From Planctomycetaceae bacterium (GTDB lineage: Bacteria > Planctomycetota > Planctomycetia > Planctomycetales > Planctomycetaceae), in NCBI GenBank assembly GCA_021732845.1, contig JAKFUF010000010.1, positions 62,001 through 126,000 of the forward strand: a stretch of DNA of 64,000 bases. Direction: 5' to 3'. The notes under the pieces are model-generated. The model searched no databases, was not told the origin of the DNA, and worked only from the letters and a program-made list of their open reading frames with translations. Of the stretch, positions 31,601-36,619 are shown piece by piece (position 1 is the first letter of the stretch; each line of letters opens with the position of its first letter). Made by a program: the position numbers and the translations under genes.

Positions 31601-34245
31601 TCGCGGCGCAAGACGTCAATTTTGCCAGCGGCCCGCAGGCCTCGAGCCTGGTCATCGAACTCAACGGCCCCCTGGCGTCGGATCAGGACACGGTCGTGGT
31701 CCACGGCCTGGAGCTGGGCAACGTGGCCCTCGACCTGCGGCTGAATTTTGTGTTCGACATTGGCACGACCATCCGGCTGGTCACCGTCTCCGGACCGGAC
31801 CCCGTCAGCGGACAGTTCACCAACTTTGCCGAGGGACAGCGGCTGACGCAGTCCGGGCGGCAGTACCGGCTGACCTACATCGGCGGCGATGGCAACGACA
31901 TCGAGCTGCAGGTGCTGGCCCCCGATGTGGGCGACTCCATCGATCAGGCCCTGCCACTGGACCTGTCAAACATCTTCGGGAATAGTGCTCCCGGCGCTCC
32001 GGCAACCGTCACGTTCCCCGGCCTGATCGACGATGCCCGCGACACCGATTTCTTTGTGTTCACCGCCACTCGTTCGGGCCTGGTGGAAGTCCGGCAGAAT
32101 TCCCCGGTGCTCAACAGTTTCCTGTTCATCTACAACAGCCAGCGGCAACTGCTGGCCTACGACAACGACTCCGGCGGCGGCGGCAACAGTGCCGTCCGCT
32201 TCCAGGTCGAACGCGGCCGACAGTATTTCATCCGCACCACCGCCGTCGGGATTTCCACCGGCGCGTACAACCTGGTGTTCACGTATTTCACCGATCAGAT
32301 CGGCGACGATTTTTACGACGCCTTCGATCTCACGCACCTCGTCGACACGCTGGGCAACCTGCAGTTCAACGTCGATCCGGGGCTGCCGGTCGTCGACCCG
32401 ATTGCCGGGGGCATTCTCCCCCGCACGACGATCGACTTCGCGGGCGATGTCGATGTCCTCCGCTACGTGGCTCAGGTCACCGGCCGGCTGACGGTCACGC
32501 AGTCCCGCACCGCGGCGCAGACCGGTCTCGACAGCGTGCTGGACGCCTTCCGCGAAACGTCGCGAACCGCCAACGACGCCAGCGCCGTGTTCCTCACCGG
32601 CAACGATGACCTTGATGCCACGCGCGTTAGCCAGGTGACCTTCAACATCCAGCAGGGCCAGGCCTACTACATCCGCGTCTCGGGGTTCGGAGCCACGGCG
32701 GGCGACTGGGCGCTCAGCTTCCAGACCGACACCACCACTGTCGATCCCGAAGGCGACATCCAGGCCGATGCCCAGCCTGTGACGCTCGCTCCGAAGGCGA
32801 ACGGCACCGGCGACACCGCCGATGTCAGTGGCAGTATCGACCGCGACGGCGATGTCGACTACCTGCGGTTCACCCCCAGCGTCACCGGGCAGGCTTCGGT
32901 CCTGCTGACCTCGGCGCTGCCCCTCATTCTGGACGTGTTCAGTGGCTCGGTCCGCATCGCCAGCGACCGTTCCCCGGGCGACGGAACTCTGGTCACGTTT
33001 GATGTGATCGCGGGGCAGACCTATTTCCTCCGCGTGGCCACCGCCATTCCCGGCACGCCGGCTCCCCAGGGGCTGCGCGGCACCTACTCCCTCCGCATCG
33101 AAACCACGTCCGGTCCGCTGACGCCACAGCCGGGCGTCACCGTGACCGACCAGCAATTGAACGACCTGTACGCCATCCTGATCGAGGCTCTGGTCCAGGA
33201 GAGCACCCGCTCGGTGCGCCCGCTGGCCGAGATTGCCAGGGCGGTCAATGCCATCATCGTGCAGGCCTTCATCAACCAGCAGGGTGGCATCCAGGCATTC
33301 TCGATTCCGGCCGGCCTGTTCTACTTCGATCCTGTCGACTTCATCGTGACGGAGTCCCAGGGCCGGCAGGCGGGGTTCACCAAGGCCGAGGGCGTGGTCA
33401 ACGAATTCGGACCCAAGGCCAAGTACACGGGCGACGGCGCGGCCGAACTGCTCATCATCCCCAACATCACGGCTTCGACCTACAACCTGCAGTTCGTCGG
33501 CGTCGGTGCCGGAAGCTTTCTCGCCGGGGCGAACTTCATTGGTGCCCGCGGCGGCGTCAGCGCGGTCACCATTGCCGACACGCTCTTCAAGGGCACCACG
33601 TCGCTGCTGCTCGACTTCAGCGGCCGCAGCACGGGCGTCACCGCCAGCAGCGGACCAAACTCGTCCTCGATCTCGGTCAACAACGGCACATCGCTGTCCC
33701 TGGGGACAGGCTTCTCCACCTCGTCGATCTCCTCGCTCGTGGCCCTGGTGACGCTGGGCGGCCTCACGGCCACAGGGGGCGGAGGCGACTCTGGCTTGGT
33801 CGCCGATTCGCGCGGTGGCGGCGGCGGAACGCCCGACGCCATTCTAGACGACCTGTTCGGCTTCCTGCCGACACCGGTCCGCAAGGCGGTCGACAAGCTG
33901 GTGCGGCCACTGCTCGAGGACTTGGACCCCGCCGACCTGAAGACGGTCGAAATGCTCGAACAGATTCTGATGGACCTGTTCTTCCCCAACGCTTCCAAGC
34001 GCAAGGCGAAGAACGTGAACAAGACGCCCAGCGCGGCGCAGGAAGCCAAGACCGACCCGCGCCGCGACGCCGAACAGAGCCAGCGGTCAGCTCCAGCCAA
34101 ACCGGTGGCTGGCCAGAACCCGGCACGGCCGGCCAGCACTCCTGCGAACCCGACCTCGGCTCAAAATCCGGCCGGCAACCGTCCCGAGAACAGCGTTCCC
34201 CCCGTGGAAAATTCGGGTGCCAAGGCTGCCGAGTCCCGCGACTGA
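13684..34245 (+). CDS. Giant chimeric LEPR-XLL surface protein (6853 residues)
   Basis: This is a single open frame of 20,562 bp. Approximate residues: 1-45, basic leader with LESLEDRRLLSA, the planctomycete LEPR-XLL motif (32-43); 410-575, segments like the end of a two-partner-secretion haemagglutinin domain (GGKVIVWADG, GRLLLDPKNITI); 670-3070, dozens of Gly-rich beta-helix-like repeats; 3135-4060, 16 TolB/WD40-like units (ISADGRYVVFSS ... DVFLYD); 4068-4170, SdrD-B-like domain; 4180-4570, autotransporter-like (WDGGGDGVNWSNAANW); 4577-4678 and 5033-5136, two related Ig-like domains; 4680-5023 and 5139-5496, seven FG-GAP/VCBS calcium-motif repeats each; 5500-6075, passenger-like repeats; 6080-6475, three PPC-like domains; 6490-6853, Gly/Ser-rich then Pro/Ala/Asn-rich tail. 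No catalytic motif was seen. The role is inferred to be adhesion, cell-surface or matrix. No secretion partner gene adjoins it. Confidence 0.9.
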   Translation: MLLTPWLRSLRHNLTTACRRNSRRHMAVRPCLESLEDRRLLSASAIFDPGWVTSSTIQNGELLLTLNAGQQAGDGQVDVFEVQRDGNQLVLRVNGADAYRGAVEVPTSLVLQGSADQDTFIVNADALPLLDVTASGAGIGDRLLIQGGFAQSVTQQIGPVGGTFVLDGSVLRYDEIDEVADSLSTASRTYQFSAVDAIGLTAVGGTATIATAAQSVSFVLPFSALTLDSRDSSASTLTVGDVRATTNTVTVRGDATDTVRFDGDVSLGTDLSVTAGHVSFSNHLSLSGTLDVQASASITVEASASIAAYSGSVLLDAGAGTLRVSGKIDVSGDGFDPNALTAKGGIVHLLAADVRLLGVAQIEATGQSGGGTILVGGDFQGRNTEIRNARRTTVGSSVRLSADALTRGDGGKVIVWADGQTSFAGTITARGGSESGNGGLAETSGKEFLTFTGFANLSAAHGAAGRLLLDPKNITIASGGTDSADSADNNFDDNPSGDVTISAASITAITNTGTAVELQANNDITVNQAISTDNSSGTGGNITLRAGRSIFVNQAITTDDGSLTLVANETAANGVVDAFRDAGDAAIVIFAGISAGAGAISITMSDGFGLTNRDSGFIYLTSSISTTGSLSITQNGTEGTTGKGIIIDHGSMSVRDGDLTLTALQTVTGHSSGVYLDHGILETTGVGNIIVQGRGGDDLGNSNFNVGVFINLGSEIRSTAAGLGANQGTISITGYGGSGVENNQGIGLGGAGALVTSVSGNIELTGNGGTGTGFGNTGIEINSGGRVVSTGTATIILSGTGGEGTSSNYGVQLATNGAAITSVTGDIEITGTAGIGTDAFGAGVLFQNSSSVTSTGTAKIDITGNGGSGTVDCIGIWLVDAGSSVTSVDGAIHLTGIGGDGTGVQNAGVVIGGGSTVTSTGTATIDIIGTGGMGTSDAIGVWLLVGGSAITSVAGAITVMGTGGAGTQSNNTGVRVDGTARIESTGSATIDVTGIGGANSQGQNFGVQVTGSGAAIISTATGTGTVTVTGTGGAGGFNDLDVGVSVQAGGMIASDNTADLEIRGTGGSGPANNLAYGVWLTDSGSEIRVKDGTLEITGEGGLGGNVGIVAQDGLISSTGSGSVFLTADKLSLLGTNTVIDAGTNSVSIDTLTADRDIRLGDADLTCALGIADDELDLISAGTLEIGEYASNQVTVTGGPISPANVSILTVSGTNILVLTSIVTAGTQLDLLASGNLTIGGSINGTGNFRLFADDTIFVNAHAIITATGTGTLRLAGNSGSGATRIMVGQNAELSVEDGDLTLDADIGGAGNFAGVTVDGATLTTSGTGSIQLTGQGSNDNSTDLHAGVLLSSSTIIQSTALGLTSGQGEISIMGTGGRGTSGSYGIALFSGAGVSTVSGHVTVQGFGGFGTGSTGIYSQGGTFTTTGVGQLALSGFGGNDNLEFGGNHYGVLLTQGSLVQSTASGLTIGQGTISIFALGGAVTGFNRGLSVEDSTTVLSTVDGDVSVNARGGIGAQGNNVGITITGGATVETTGAGKLRLVGYGGIGGTGGEVGLVVSDGATVRSTGSGFTGDAATLELVGYGGNDGNGNSGVVVLDSATTISSVEGELTLTGYGGNTSGGAHVGVQVQRARVQSTGIANVSLFGFGGGDGSDVVGANYGVLIQNGALIESTSSSVGAAEGLIHLEGSGGQGGGDNRGVALFDFGTTVRSQGGNIELTGVGGNGDDGNHIGISNLGAQIVQFGSGPITLNGTGGSGGGSNGGVLISDTSGLILSASGNISINGSGGSGTGGFHDGVVINHGATVRSITGSLVGLYGIAGTGDSVGTDILDGSRVTANANSIQLFVIGDPAGPRSLLRVTGNSVVQAQDTLEIRADTIALAGTQSLAATDVTINTHIGGRDFNLGGDDSDTHLGLTNAELTSIFATNLRIGETTASLTTVVGPISPANVTGTLSIFGTDIVVNGAITSSGTQLDLIASHDLTINSPISGSGSFQLSADRTVTVSGDVTAVGAGNILVTGNSSGGARNIVVNGAVLSVVNGNLLLDADRGSIAGTHIGVTLTDATLRTSGSGMITVFGHGGDDAGTSSLQGIALFANALIESTSTAGTAGGIELTGFGGAGTFFNTGIATNDSTARIQSAGGLINIAGHGGAGTEFGNFGVFLGFGGQVIGTGSADVHVYGMAGTGTDDSAGVSVFGTGSRITAEDGEIDITAYGNGSGARNIGLGIQAAGRVESTGSGTVHIFGKGGNGTDENFGVLFEVDQNVVIADGNLMIEGYAGDATGINNVGVVIRSTGAVVSTGIGEISIEGYASLTGSGGSRGVDISNLATVTGAANITIKGFGRDNLIGGNAGVTIDQGSGVTGTGTGAILIEGHGAHGFSDNYGVLVDGALVYSYAGGDLTINGFGGLGTGLRNIGLIVQNAAIIGADGVGNVTLSGDAGDEPGSDEGHGLIIRGSTTEVRAADGSLSLTGYGANSGTVSRGIWLDDNALVNTVGAGFTYLTGFGGDGAAVSRGLVISNSARLQSTSAMYITGYGGNSTTGDSVGVLVDDGQIQGDGFTIDLRGYGGGYSGSRGVVLTGAATLLDVEGSLLIRGQSSGTIGDGNDAVEILDGAQLIASAAGSVVVTGYAGAADNNNVGILVSGAGTLISVANGEISLTGFGGNAPGTGNNGVQLVQGARLVATGTGDISLTGYSHANSTGLVLEETGTPAIVSAGGDVFLAADSQAYLGSGPIVSNTSGTVVVRVANAATLQIGGTAGAGTLLLTDAQLDLIEADRLVLDATPLGFAGFSGTVVVNSDLDPALATDLTFVGLIYNINANITANRNLTLWTNESSLTGVVSTSPPFGGMVTTDQADRLRAAPSGLITIGDERFFTALTIDGAGITAASDLLLTDGFRVRIDAPVATTSGADLTLQSLTVEVAQAVTSGNNLAIIQAGSNSLTLFLAAPDILQWGVGPAVLTIGDQGRTGSVTVASTLQGERNFGIGSGGSIFTHLIQLLDGASANLVAGQLGNSDSIIGPFEALGTGTPNVAFTGGAFNDRVTTAPSTVPFFLDVGAGQDSLILDYSGLSGVTLNRGIPGSGSVSAIDESHGPVALSFASIEQFGAVRAPFNALANSGNVHLVTQVGMASDTVETGTESTTQALSADGRYAVFSTYAPNLASGVTDTNNALDVYLYDRTTGASTLISSRAGDSRTAANGDSYDAKISADGRFVAFVSTASDLVEGVTSTTVQVYVFDRDTGVRTLVSRATGNPLVAGNAPAASFRLSADGSTIAFQSEATNLVDGQVGGGTNVFAYHRTGADFSTATMTLVSHQFGASLAAVDAAYLDDVSDNGRYVLISSNDSRLAANDTNGKYDVFLVDVLSGSTTLVSHSVSDPSTTGDDDSYSGQFSGNGQFVIFLSNAGNLTAGQTAGPAVDGLDLFLFNVTTGTTQLVTHANGDVTLTTRGTNRASISDDGRWIAYEQHLSSGFVTNVYLYDVMTDTRVLVSADEFGAATNNGELPVISGDGSTVIYLDHSQLYRYDRSSGSRLLVSHDFSNDTVVANHLASHGLTLSADASYILFSSLASNLTGDADLNRNRDLFLYSVSSGASTLVGRREGQASTTPTSFVSELQSVESISDDGRYVVFTSPAVSLVSGQIDANDDSDLFLYDTVDNTVTLINHQFGFSTTVADGYSHDAAISGDGRYVVYLSSASNLTAVATDGQRNVFVYDVHTGINSLVSHVVGNPDVGNGASAEPPVISADGSHIGFTNGQVYLYDRAAGTRMLASPQLTTGMPSLGSQYFSLSISGDGSRLAYTSDAADLVATDTNGRRDVFVYDAGLNTVWLVSVNALGTDSGDNVSELCVISRDGSTVVFNSGATNLVAGQVTTHMFGLDVFRRTLGMSPVTELVSHASGSPTTTGNAGFDYDAGMAVSDDGRFVVFAGPASDYTVNFIGTQNVFLYDSSSPYDDLKLVSHEFQQPDLATDGFTPRISGDGQFITYQSSFGNQSYLQTPSAGTLFVYRYNRLADSTSLVSHTGDYVTNGNGDSTQALISHDGRSVAFISSASNLTGNDFNFANDLFDFTAFATTQSASIQGTASVDFDGDGTLDDLLAGVVFELYDATDPMDLVLVATATSDANGVYFFAGLFAGDYIVRAQAGSDLYFTAPTSSTDGYFQYFVHVEDGDASIFNDFTAFILNGATVSIWDGGGDGVNWSNAANWAGDALPGFNSEVFIDAGTPIHIDTNVFVHGLHVSRDITLDAGFTLFVNHTSQVSPGSRFEALAGSTVLVDSDDASFFVHAGRLVGANIQITHGAFASFVVDEYAFPPSGPIVPVGAATSIMADTGSHLSLSLGAALVNSGGLPLFIQARGGSTVELTTPSVQGAVSAFASEAGSVLNLQSVATFTGPAFSPSPLFVGATQGASFFAALAGTTFENVLLLGSGDLFNPLILDTGTTFFGNGFVQGPVTVAPGATDISVSASGSGSLSAMLVFQDDLILDSGVTFGGTLHGLRPGFGYSIVAVTGTVALNNAQLSFSRHGFTPQAGDTFTIIDNLGSGPVVGTFAGLAEGAIVLIEGQAFSITYAGGPGGNNVVLTAFDQPTIVSIAQEGPRETGADSVSYLVTFSTTVTGVDVTDFYVYHFGGVAASRVEVTALTGSTYRVTLSGITGSGDIGIQFQENSSVRDLNGASLLASGFSAQFLPTGNVPAGVVGADINGDGFADILTANSADGNLSVLLDTGSGFFAAAPTISIGMPPGAIAVGDLDADGIKDLVVTIVGGSSVAVLYGTGFGNFDAPVFLPTGGAPNSVILADLNHDGQLDIVTANGADGTVSVLLANGLSFNPAVDYAVGSGPLSLVAADVNRDGEIDLAVVNRNDNTISLLAGNGDGMFGAQAVFGAGGSPYSATSLAVGDLNGDGLLDFVTANEYDNTVSVLLQDAGGMFTETMYSTITRPQSVSVGDFNRDGRMDVAVAGEGVLAIMPGDGTGALVATQPIVSGGLGNSFAATADLDNDGDPDLLFVNSGNLQVVAVRNLRSAADFDQGRFFGALSYTIDGTSPKITSIARQNPAGPSTSATSLTWLVTFSEEVTGVAQGNFSAMLGGSATGAVTGFMQVDGSQYTVTVTGVSGTGSVTLRFTDSGAIQDLRGNHLVRTDGQPALQAPVQVLYDSLFANATEVADFDGDGNLDLVSVGSLGEGTGAIAVSLGNGDGTFQAANGFNSLSTVTAVVVGDLDRDGHLDLVVTNSNSGSISVFLGNGDGSFEASLDFATGLSPFGLAIGDVDGDGILDVVVTSLNDNVVNVFHGVGDGSLMPLGGVPVGMAPKGVELADLNGDGILDLVVANAFDATVSIALGRGLGNFDPAVAFNVGSYPFTVAVADLNGDGIPDLAVSNYYSNSVSVLLGAGDGSFGAAVAYQTGVEPYSVAIADLNGDSIQDLLVANAGDNTVGVLLSNGDGTFKAHQSIFTGSSPVQALTTDINGDGRLDVVVLNADDPSVLIASTVSILLGANAGTFDGQSYTLNFGTLKTFVGTVDGSLSNAANWLGNVLPDLGDDILINSPVNRTLLYDLPPGAFFGQITFTGGGVYTLSPSGFTDVTATNFNVTGTTTVTVSVTGVLNSSAVFTAEAGSSLVYSGTIVGMGSLILDGLGSKTLAASNTFSGTTFVQAGDATIADPGAVPRALTAAGSSTLHLGSGSNSALAHVGDLSLSFSTLQIDINGALPEESYDQLQVTGTVSLGTNAVLDLSRGGYLPVNGTEFVIIDNDGTNDAVIGTFSGLTEGATVFVNNKAFVISYVGGDGNDVTLTAIATTRVWDGGGLTGLLSDPLNWVGDIAPLFGDNLQFPAITGNHALINDLVGPGMGVAQVERIGLQDSYTFTGLALSVTTSIFVTPGTSSTFNLLLTLGTTGLQVQAGSTLTLAGGINGGSFLKTGGGTLALGGSVTLTGSSSVNAGTLLGTGAIFIGLPSISLLPGTTLAGTGVDGASVTVTGGTVSPGMSPGQLAAQDVNFASGPQASSLVIELNGPLASDQDTVVVHGLELGNVALDLRLNFVFDIGTTIRLVTVSGPDPVSGQFTNFAEGQRLTQSGRQYRLTYIGGDGNDIELQVLAPDVGDSIDQALPLDLSNIFGNSAPGAPATVTFPGLIDDARDTDFFVFTATRSGLVEVRQNSPVLNSFLFIYNSQRQLLAYDNDSGGGGNSAVRFQVERGRQYFIRTTAVGISTGAYNLVFTYFTDQIGDDFYDAFDLTHLVDTLGNLQFNVDPGLPVVDPIAGGILPRTTIDFAGDVDVLRYVAQVTGRLTVTQSRTAAQTGLDSVLDAFRETSRTANDASAVFLTGNDDLDATRVSQVTFNIQQGQAYYIRVSGFGATAGDWALSFQTDTTTVDPEGDIQADAQPVTLAPKANGTGDTADVSGSIDRDGDVDYLRFTPSVTGQASVLLTSALPLILDVFSGSVRIASDRSPGDGTLVTFDVIAGQTYFLRVATAIPGTPAPQGLRGTYSLRIETTSGPLTPQPGVTVTDQQLNDLYAILIEALVQESTRSVRPLAEIARAVNAIIVQAFINQQGGIQAFSIPAGLFYFDPVDFIVTESQGRQAGFTKAEGVVNEFGPKAKYTGDGAAELLIIPNITASTYNLQFVGVGAGSFLAGANFIGARGGVSAVTIADTLFKGTTSLLLDFSGRSTGVTASSGPNSSSISVNNGTSLSLGTGFSTSSISSLVALVTLGGLTATGGGGDSGLVADSRGGGGGTPDAILDDLFGFLPTPVRKAVDKLVRPLLEDLDPADLKTVEMLEQILMDLFFPNASKRKAKNVNKTPSAAQEAKTDPRRDAEQSQRSAPAKPVAGQNPARPASTPANPTSAQNPAGNRPENSVPPVENSGAKAAESRD
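15700..22900 (+). repeat. Intragenic beta-helix-like repeats of the giant gene
   Basis: Units of roughly 60-80 codons recur, built on G(A)xIxSTGxGxIxLTGxGGxGxGxxxxGVxL. They are imperfect and in frame, and encode serine/threonine/glycine-rich strands expected to stack as a right-handed helix. Between them lie spacer segments repeated at larger scale (for example ISPANVxxLxxxGTxIxV near 17280 and 19510), suggesting duplication of larger blocks. Confidence 0.7.
23090..25860 (+). repeat. 16 TolB/WD40-like repeats of the giant gene
   Basis: Sixteen matches to (I/L/V)SxDGRxVxFxS are spaced about 50-65 codons apart, each followed by a D-x-N-rich loop and a VFxYD strand with TGxxxLVSH. This pattern is typical of TolB/PD40-type propeller blades. 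Sixteen blades would form two eight-bladed or several smaller propellers; which one cannot be told from sequence. Confidence 0.75.
27720..30170 (+). repeat. Two blocks of seven FG-GAP/VCBS repeats in the giant gene
   Basis: Block one (27720-28750) contains calcium-loop motifs DINGDGFAD, DLDADGIKD, DLNHDGQLD, DVNRDGEID, DLNGDGLLD, DFNRDGRMD and DLDNDGDPD. Block two (29100-30170) contains DFDGDGNLD, DLDRDGHLD, DVDGDGILD, DLNGDGILD, DLNGDGIPD, DLNGDSIQD and DINGDGRLD. Seven repeats per block fits two integrin-like seven-bladed propellers. Each block is preceded by a related domain containing SxxWLVTFSEEVTGV or the like. Confidence 0.8.
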
Positions 34246-34983
34246 AGACGCCTGGCGCGACGGTCAGGAATTCGGCAGGCCGAGCAGAGGATTGAAAGGT
34301 ATCAGGGATGAGGCTGTTGCTGGCGGCCGATCAAAGCACATCCTTCTTCATCCTTTTACATCCTCTTTCATCTTGTCCAACCTTCCTGACAGATCCCGCT
34401 TTCCAACAACCTGCGGCCCCAAAGACGCGGGGATGGCCAATGGTTTCAGACAAAATGTTGAAATATTAATTGACATTCTGCTGGACTCTCCGTAGAACTG
34501 GAATGTGTACATTTGTGTCATTCCAATTTTAGGCGAAGCTCAGGTCGGCGGATCGTGGAACACGCGGCATATCACAGGCTGTTCGAGGGCACGTCGCGGC
34601 AGATTGCCGGTGAAGTTGTCCTTCGCTGCGCTTTATTGGCGCTTGCCGTCGTGAGGTTGGCGCAGCGGCTGATGCCAATTCCACAAAGGCTCATCACTGG
34701 CATGGCGAGGTTCTGCCGCCAAGTCGGTGAAGCGTGGCTGTGTTTCGCCAAGACTACATTGGCTGCTGGCTCATGCAAGTGTGTGGCTCAGTCTGGCCCG
34801 GTTGTCGATGCCGGCTTGAACCCGCTCACGCGGGGAACTTCGACAATTCCGTCCGCGAACGTTTGTGCCACTTCCATTTCAGGGCAGACCGCTTCTCGAC
34901 TGGCCGCGAGCCACGAACTCCAGGCTCAGGCTGGCATTCAGGATCCACGTCGACCATCAGGGTTCGCGCCGCCGATCATCAAC
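34246..34983. other. Non-coding region after the giant gene
   Basis: No recognisable protein. A pyrimidine-rich run with recurrent CATCC and TTCATC words lies at about 34340-34376. An AT-rich segment (34435-34545) includes an inverted repeat, ACTGGAATG facing CATTCCAAT around 34497-34532, with one mismatch. The long frames that cross this region and the adjacent minisatellite have no protein-like composition. Confidence 0.45.
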
Positions 34984-35416
34984 GCTGTCGACCACACGCG
35001 CTGCGCCCCCTATCAGCACGTTGTCGACTGCACTCGTTGCGCCCCCTATCAGCAACACTGTCAACCGCACACGCTGCGCCGCCTGTCAGCACATTGTCGA
35101 CTGCATGCGCTGCGCCGCCTGTCAGCACGTTGTCGACTGCACTCGTTGCGCCCCCTATCAGCACACCGTCGACTGCACTCGCTGCGCCGCCTATCTGCTC
35201 ACTGTCAACTACTCGCGCTGCGCCCCCCATCAGCACGTTGTCGACTGCATGCGCTGCGCCCCCTGTCAGCACGTTGTCGACTGCACTCGTTGCGCCCCCT
35301 ATCAGCACACCGTCGACTGCACTCGCTGCGCCGCCTATCTGCTCACTGTCAACTACTCGCGCTGCGCCCCCCATCAGCACGTTGTCGACTGCATGCGCTG
35401 CGCCCCCTATCAGCAC
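34984..35416. repeat. 36-bp minisatellite, 12 tandem units
   Basis: Twelve head-to-tail units, 433 bp in all (12 x 36 plus one inserted base near 35055). The unit core is GTTGTCGACTGCACTCG, then TTGCGCCCCCTATCAGCAC; units differ at a few positions. A block of four units (35129-35272) is repeated almost exactly at 35273-35416, so there is a 144-bp higher-order duplication. There are no spacers, so this is not a CRISPR array. Because 36 is a multiple of three, several frames stay open, but none has a plausible start or context. Confidence 0.9.
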
Positions 35417-35578
35417 ACCGACTGCTCTTGATTGCCACCCCAATCGAAAATCGAAAATCAAACTTGCTGTTCGTGCGAGGCAGACACACCTGATCTGTCG
35501 TCCGTCCTTGAAAACACGCGGGACATGAGCGATTGATGAACCTTGATCTGTTCCTGTCCCGCGTGTGTGGATTTCGTT

Positions 35579-36358
35579 GTGACGCCGCTCCTGATTCTTG
35601 AAGCATTGTCCCGGGGTGAACTGGATCCGCGTGAGGCCGCGGCGCGGCTCGGGATTCCGGAGGCTCCGCTGGTCTCCGCCACGAGTGCGGCCGAGGTCGA
35701 CCTGGACCGCGCCCGCCGCTGTGGCTTCCCCGAGGTGGTCTTCGCTCCCGGAAAAACTTCCCACGCCATCATCGAAATCCTGAAGCGGCTGCACGAGTCC
35801 GGCCAGGATGGCTTCGTCACCCGCGCCAGTCCCGAACAGGCCGCGGATGTTCTGGCCGCCCTGCCAGACACGATTCACAACCCAGTCGCCCGCACGCTGT
35901 CGCATCCGGGACCGCATGGGACCGTGACAACTCCGCAGGGCTTGGTCGTCGTCATCACGGCCGGCACGGGCGACCTCCCGGTGGCTGAGGAAGCCCTGGA
36001 AACCGCCCGCTGGATGGGGACGGGTGTGGATTTGATCGTCGATGTCGGCGTTGCCGGACCGCACCGCCTGCCGGCCCAGCGGCACCGCTTCCTGCATGCC
36101 GACGCCATTGTCGTCGTCGCCGGAATGGAGGGTGCCCTCCCGTCCGTGGTCGGCGGGCATGTCTCCTGCCCGGTCATCGCCGTGCCCACCAGCATTGGAT
36201 ACGGAGCCAGTTTCGGTGGCCTGGCGGCACTGTTGGGGATGCTCAACAGTTGTGCGGCGAACGTCACCGTGGTCAACATCGACGCTGGCTTCAAGGCTGG
36301 CTATGTCGCCGCGGTGATCGCCCGCCGCGTGGCCGCCGCGAGGTCGGCGGTGACTTGA
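35579..36358 (+). CDS. larB: LarB-like nickel-pincer cofactor biosynthesis protein
   Basis: LarB carboxylates and hydrolyses nicotinic acid adenine dinucleotide, the first step toward the nickel-pincer nucleotide cofactor of LarA. The C-terminal 150 residues are a PurE-like domain: GLVVVITAGTGDLPVAEEA, VDVGVAGPHRL, VVVAGMEGALPSVVGG and VPTSIGYGASFGG are characteristic. The N-terminal part (GELDPREAAARLG) fits the LarB family. I place the start at a GTG (35579, MTPLLILEALSRG); the frame extends to a TTG at 35543. A LarA-family gene lies 260 bp downstream in the same direction. The other cofactor genes, larC and larE, are not in this window. Confidence 0.9.
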   Translation: MTPLLILEALSRGELDPREAAARLGIPEAPLVSATSAAEVDLDRARRCGFPEVVFAPGKTSHAIIEILKRLHESGQDGFVTRASPEQAADVLAALPDTIHNPVARTLSHPGPHGTVTTPQGLVVVITAGTGDLPVAEEALETARWMGTGVDLIVDVGVAGPHRLPAQRHRFLHADAIVVVAGMEGALPSVVGGHVSCPVIAVPTSIGYGASFGGLAALLGMLNSCAANVTVVNIDAGFKAGYVAAVIARRVAAARSAVT

Positions 36359-36445
36359 ACCCGGCCGCGTGGAATGGGGAGAATGAGCCCCATGTTGATG
36401 TGCAAGGCTGACGTAAAGAATTGGTTTCCCAGAGCATGATCGGCA

Positions 36446-36580
36446 TGGCGGGAGGGCGAAGCTCCTGCCGAGCCGCGAGTCACAGATGACGTGATGGTCG
36501 GCACGAACGGCGAGCCACTGGTTGTGGAAATCGGCGTCTGACCTGCACCGTGGCTCGGCAGGAGCTTCGCCCTCCCGCCA
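36446..36580. repeat. Inverted-repeat element, copy 2 (135 bp, MITE-like)
   Basis: Left arm 36446-36478 (contains GGCGGGAGGGCGAAGCTCC) and right arm 36548-36580 are inverted copies of each other over about 33 bp. The arms match those of the element at 10007-10153; the centres do not. It sits directly before the larA-family start codon, so it separates larB from larA and could fold as a hairpin in the transcript. Confidence 0.82.
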
Positions 36581-36619
36581 CGCCGCGCAGTGAATCGGTT
36601 CCGTCAATTCAGCCACGAA

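Noticed and set aside
34984-35416. CRISPR array
   Set aside because: The 36-bp units abut each other with no spacers, and no cas gene is present.
34513-35493. Long plus-strand frame across the minisatellite
   Set aside because: It is open only because the repeat unit is 36 bp; composition is repetitive (Leu-Arg-Pro-Leu-Ser), no homology, no ribosome site, and a one-base insertion shifts units between frames.
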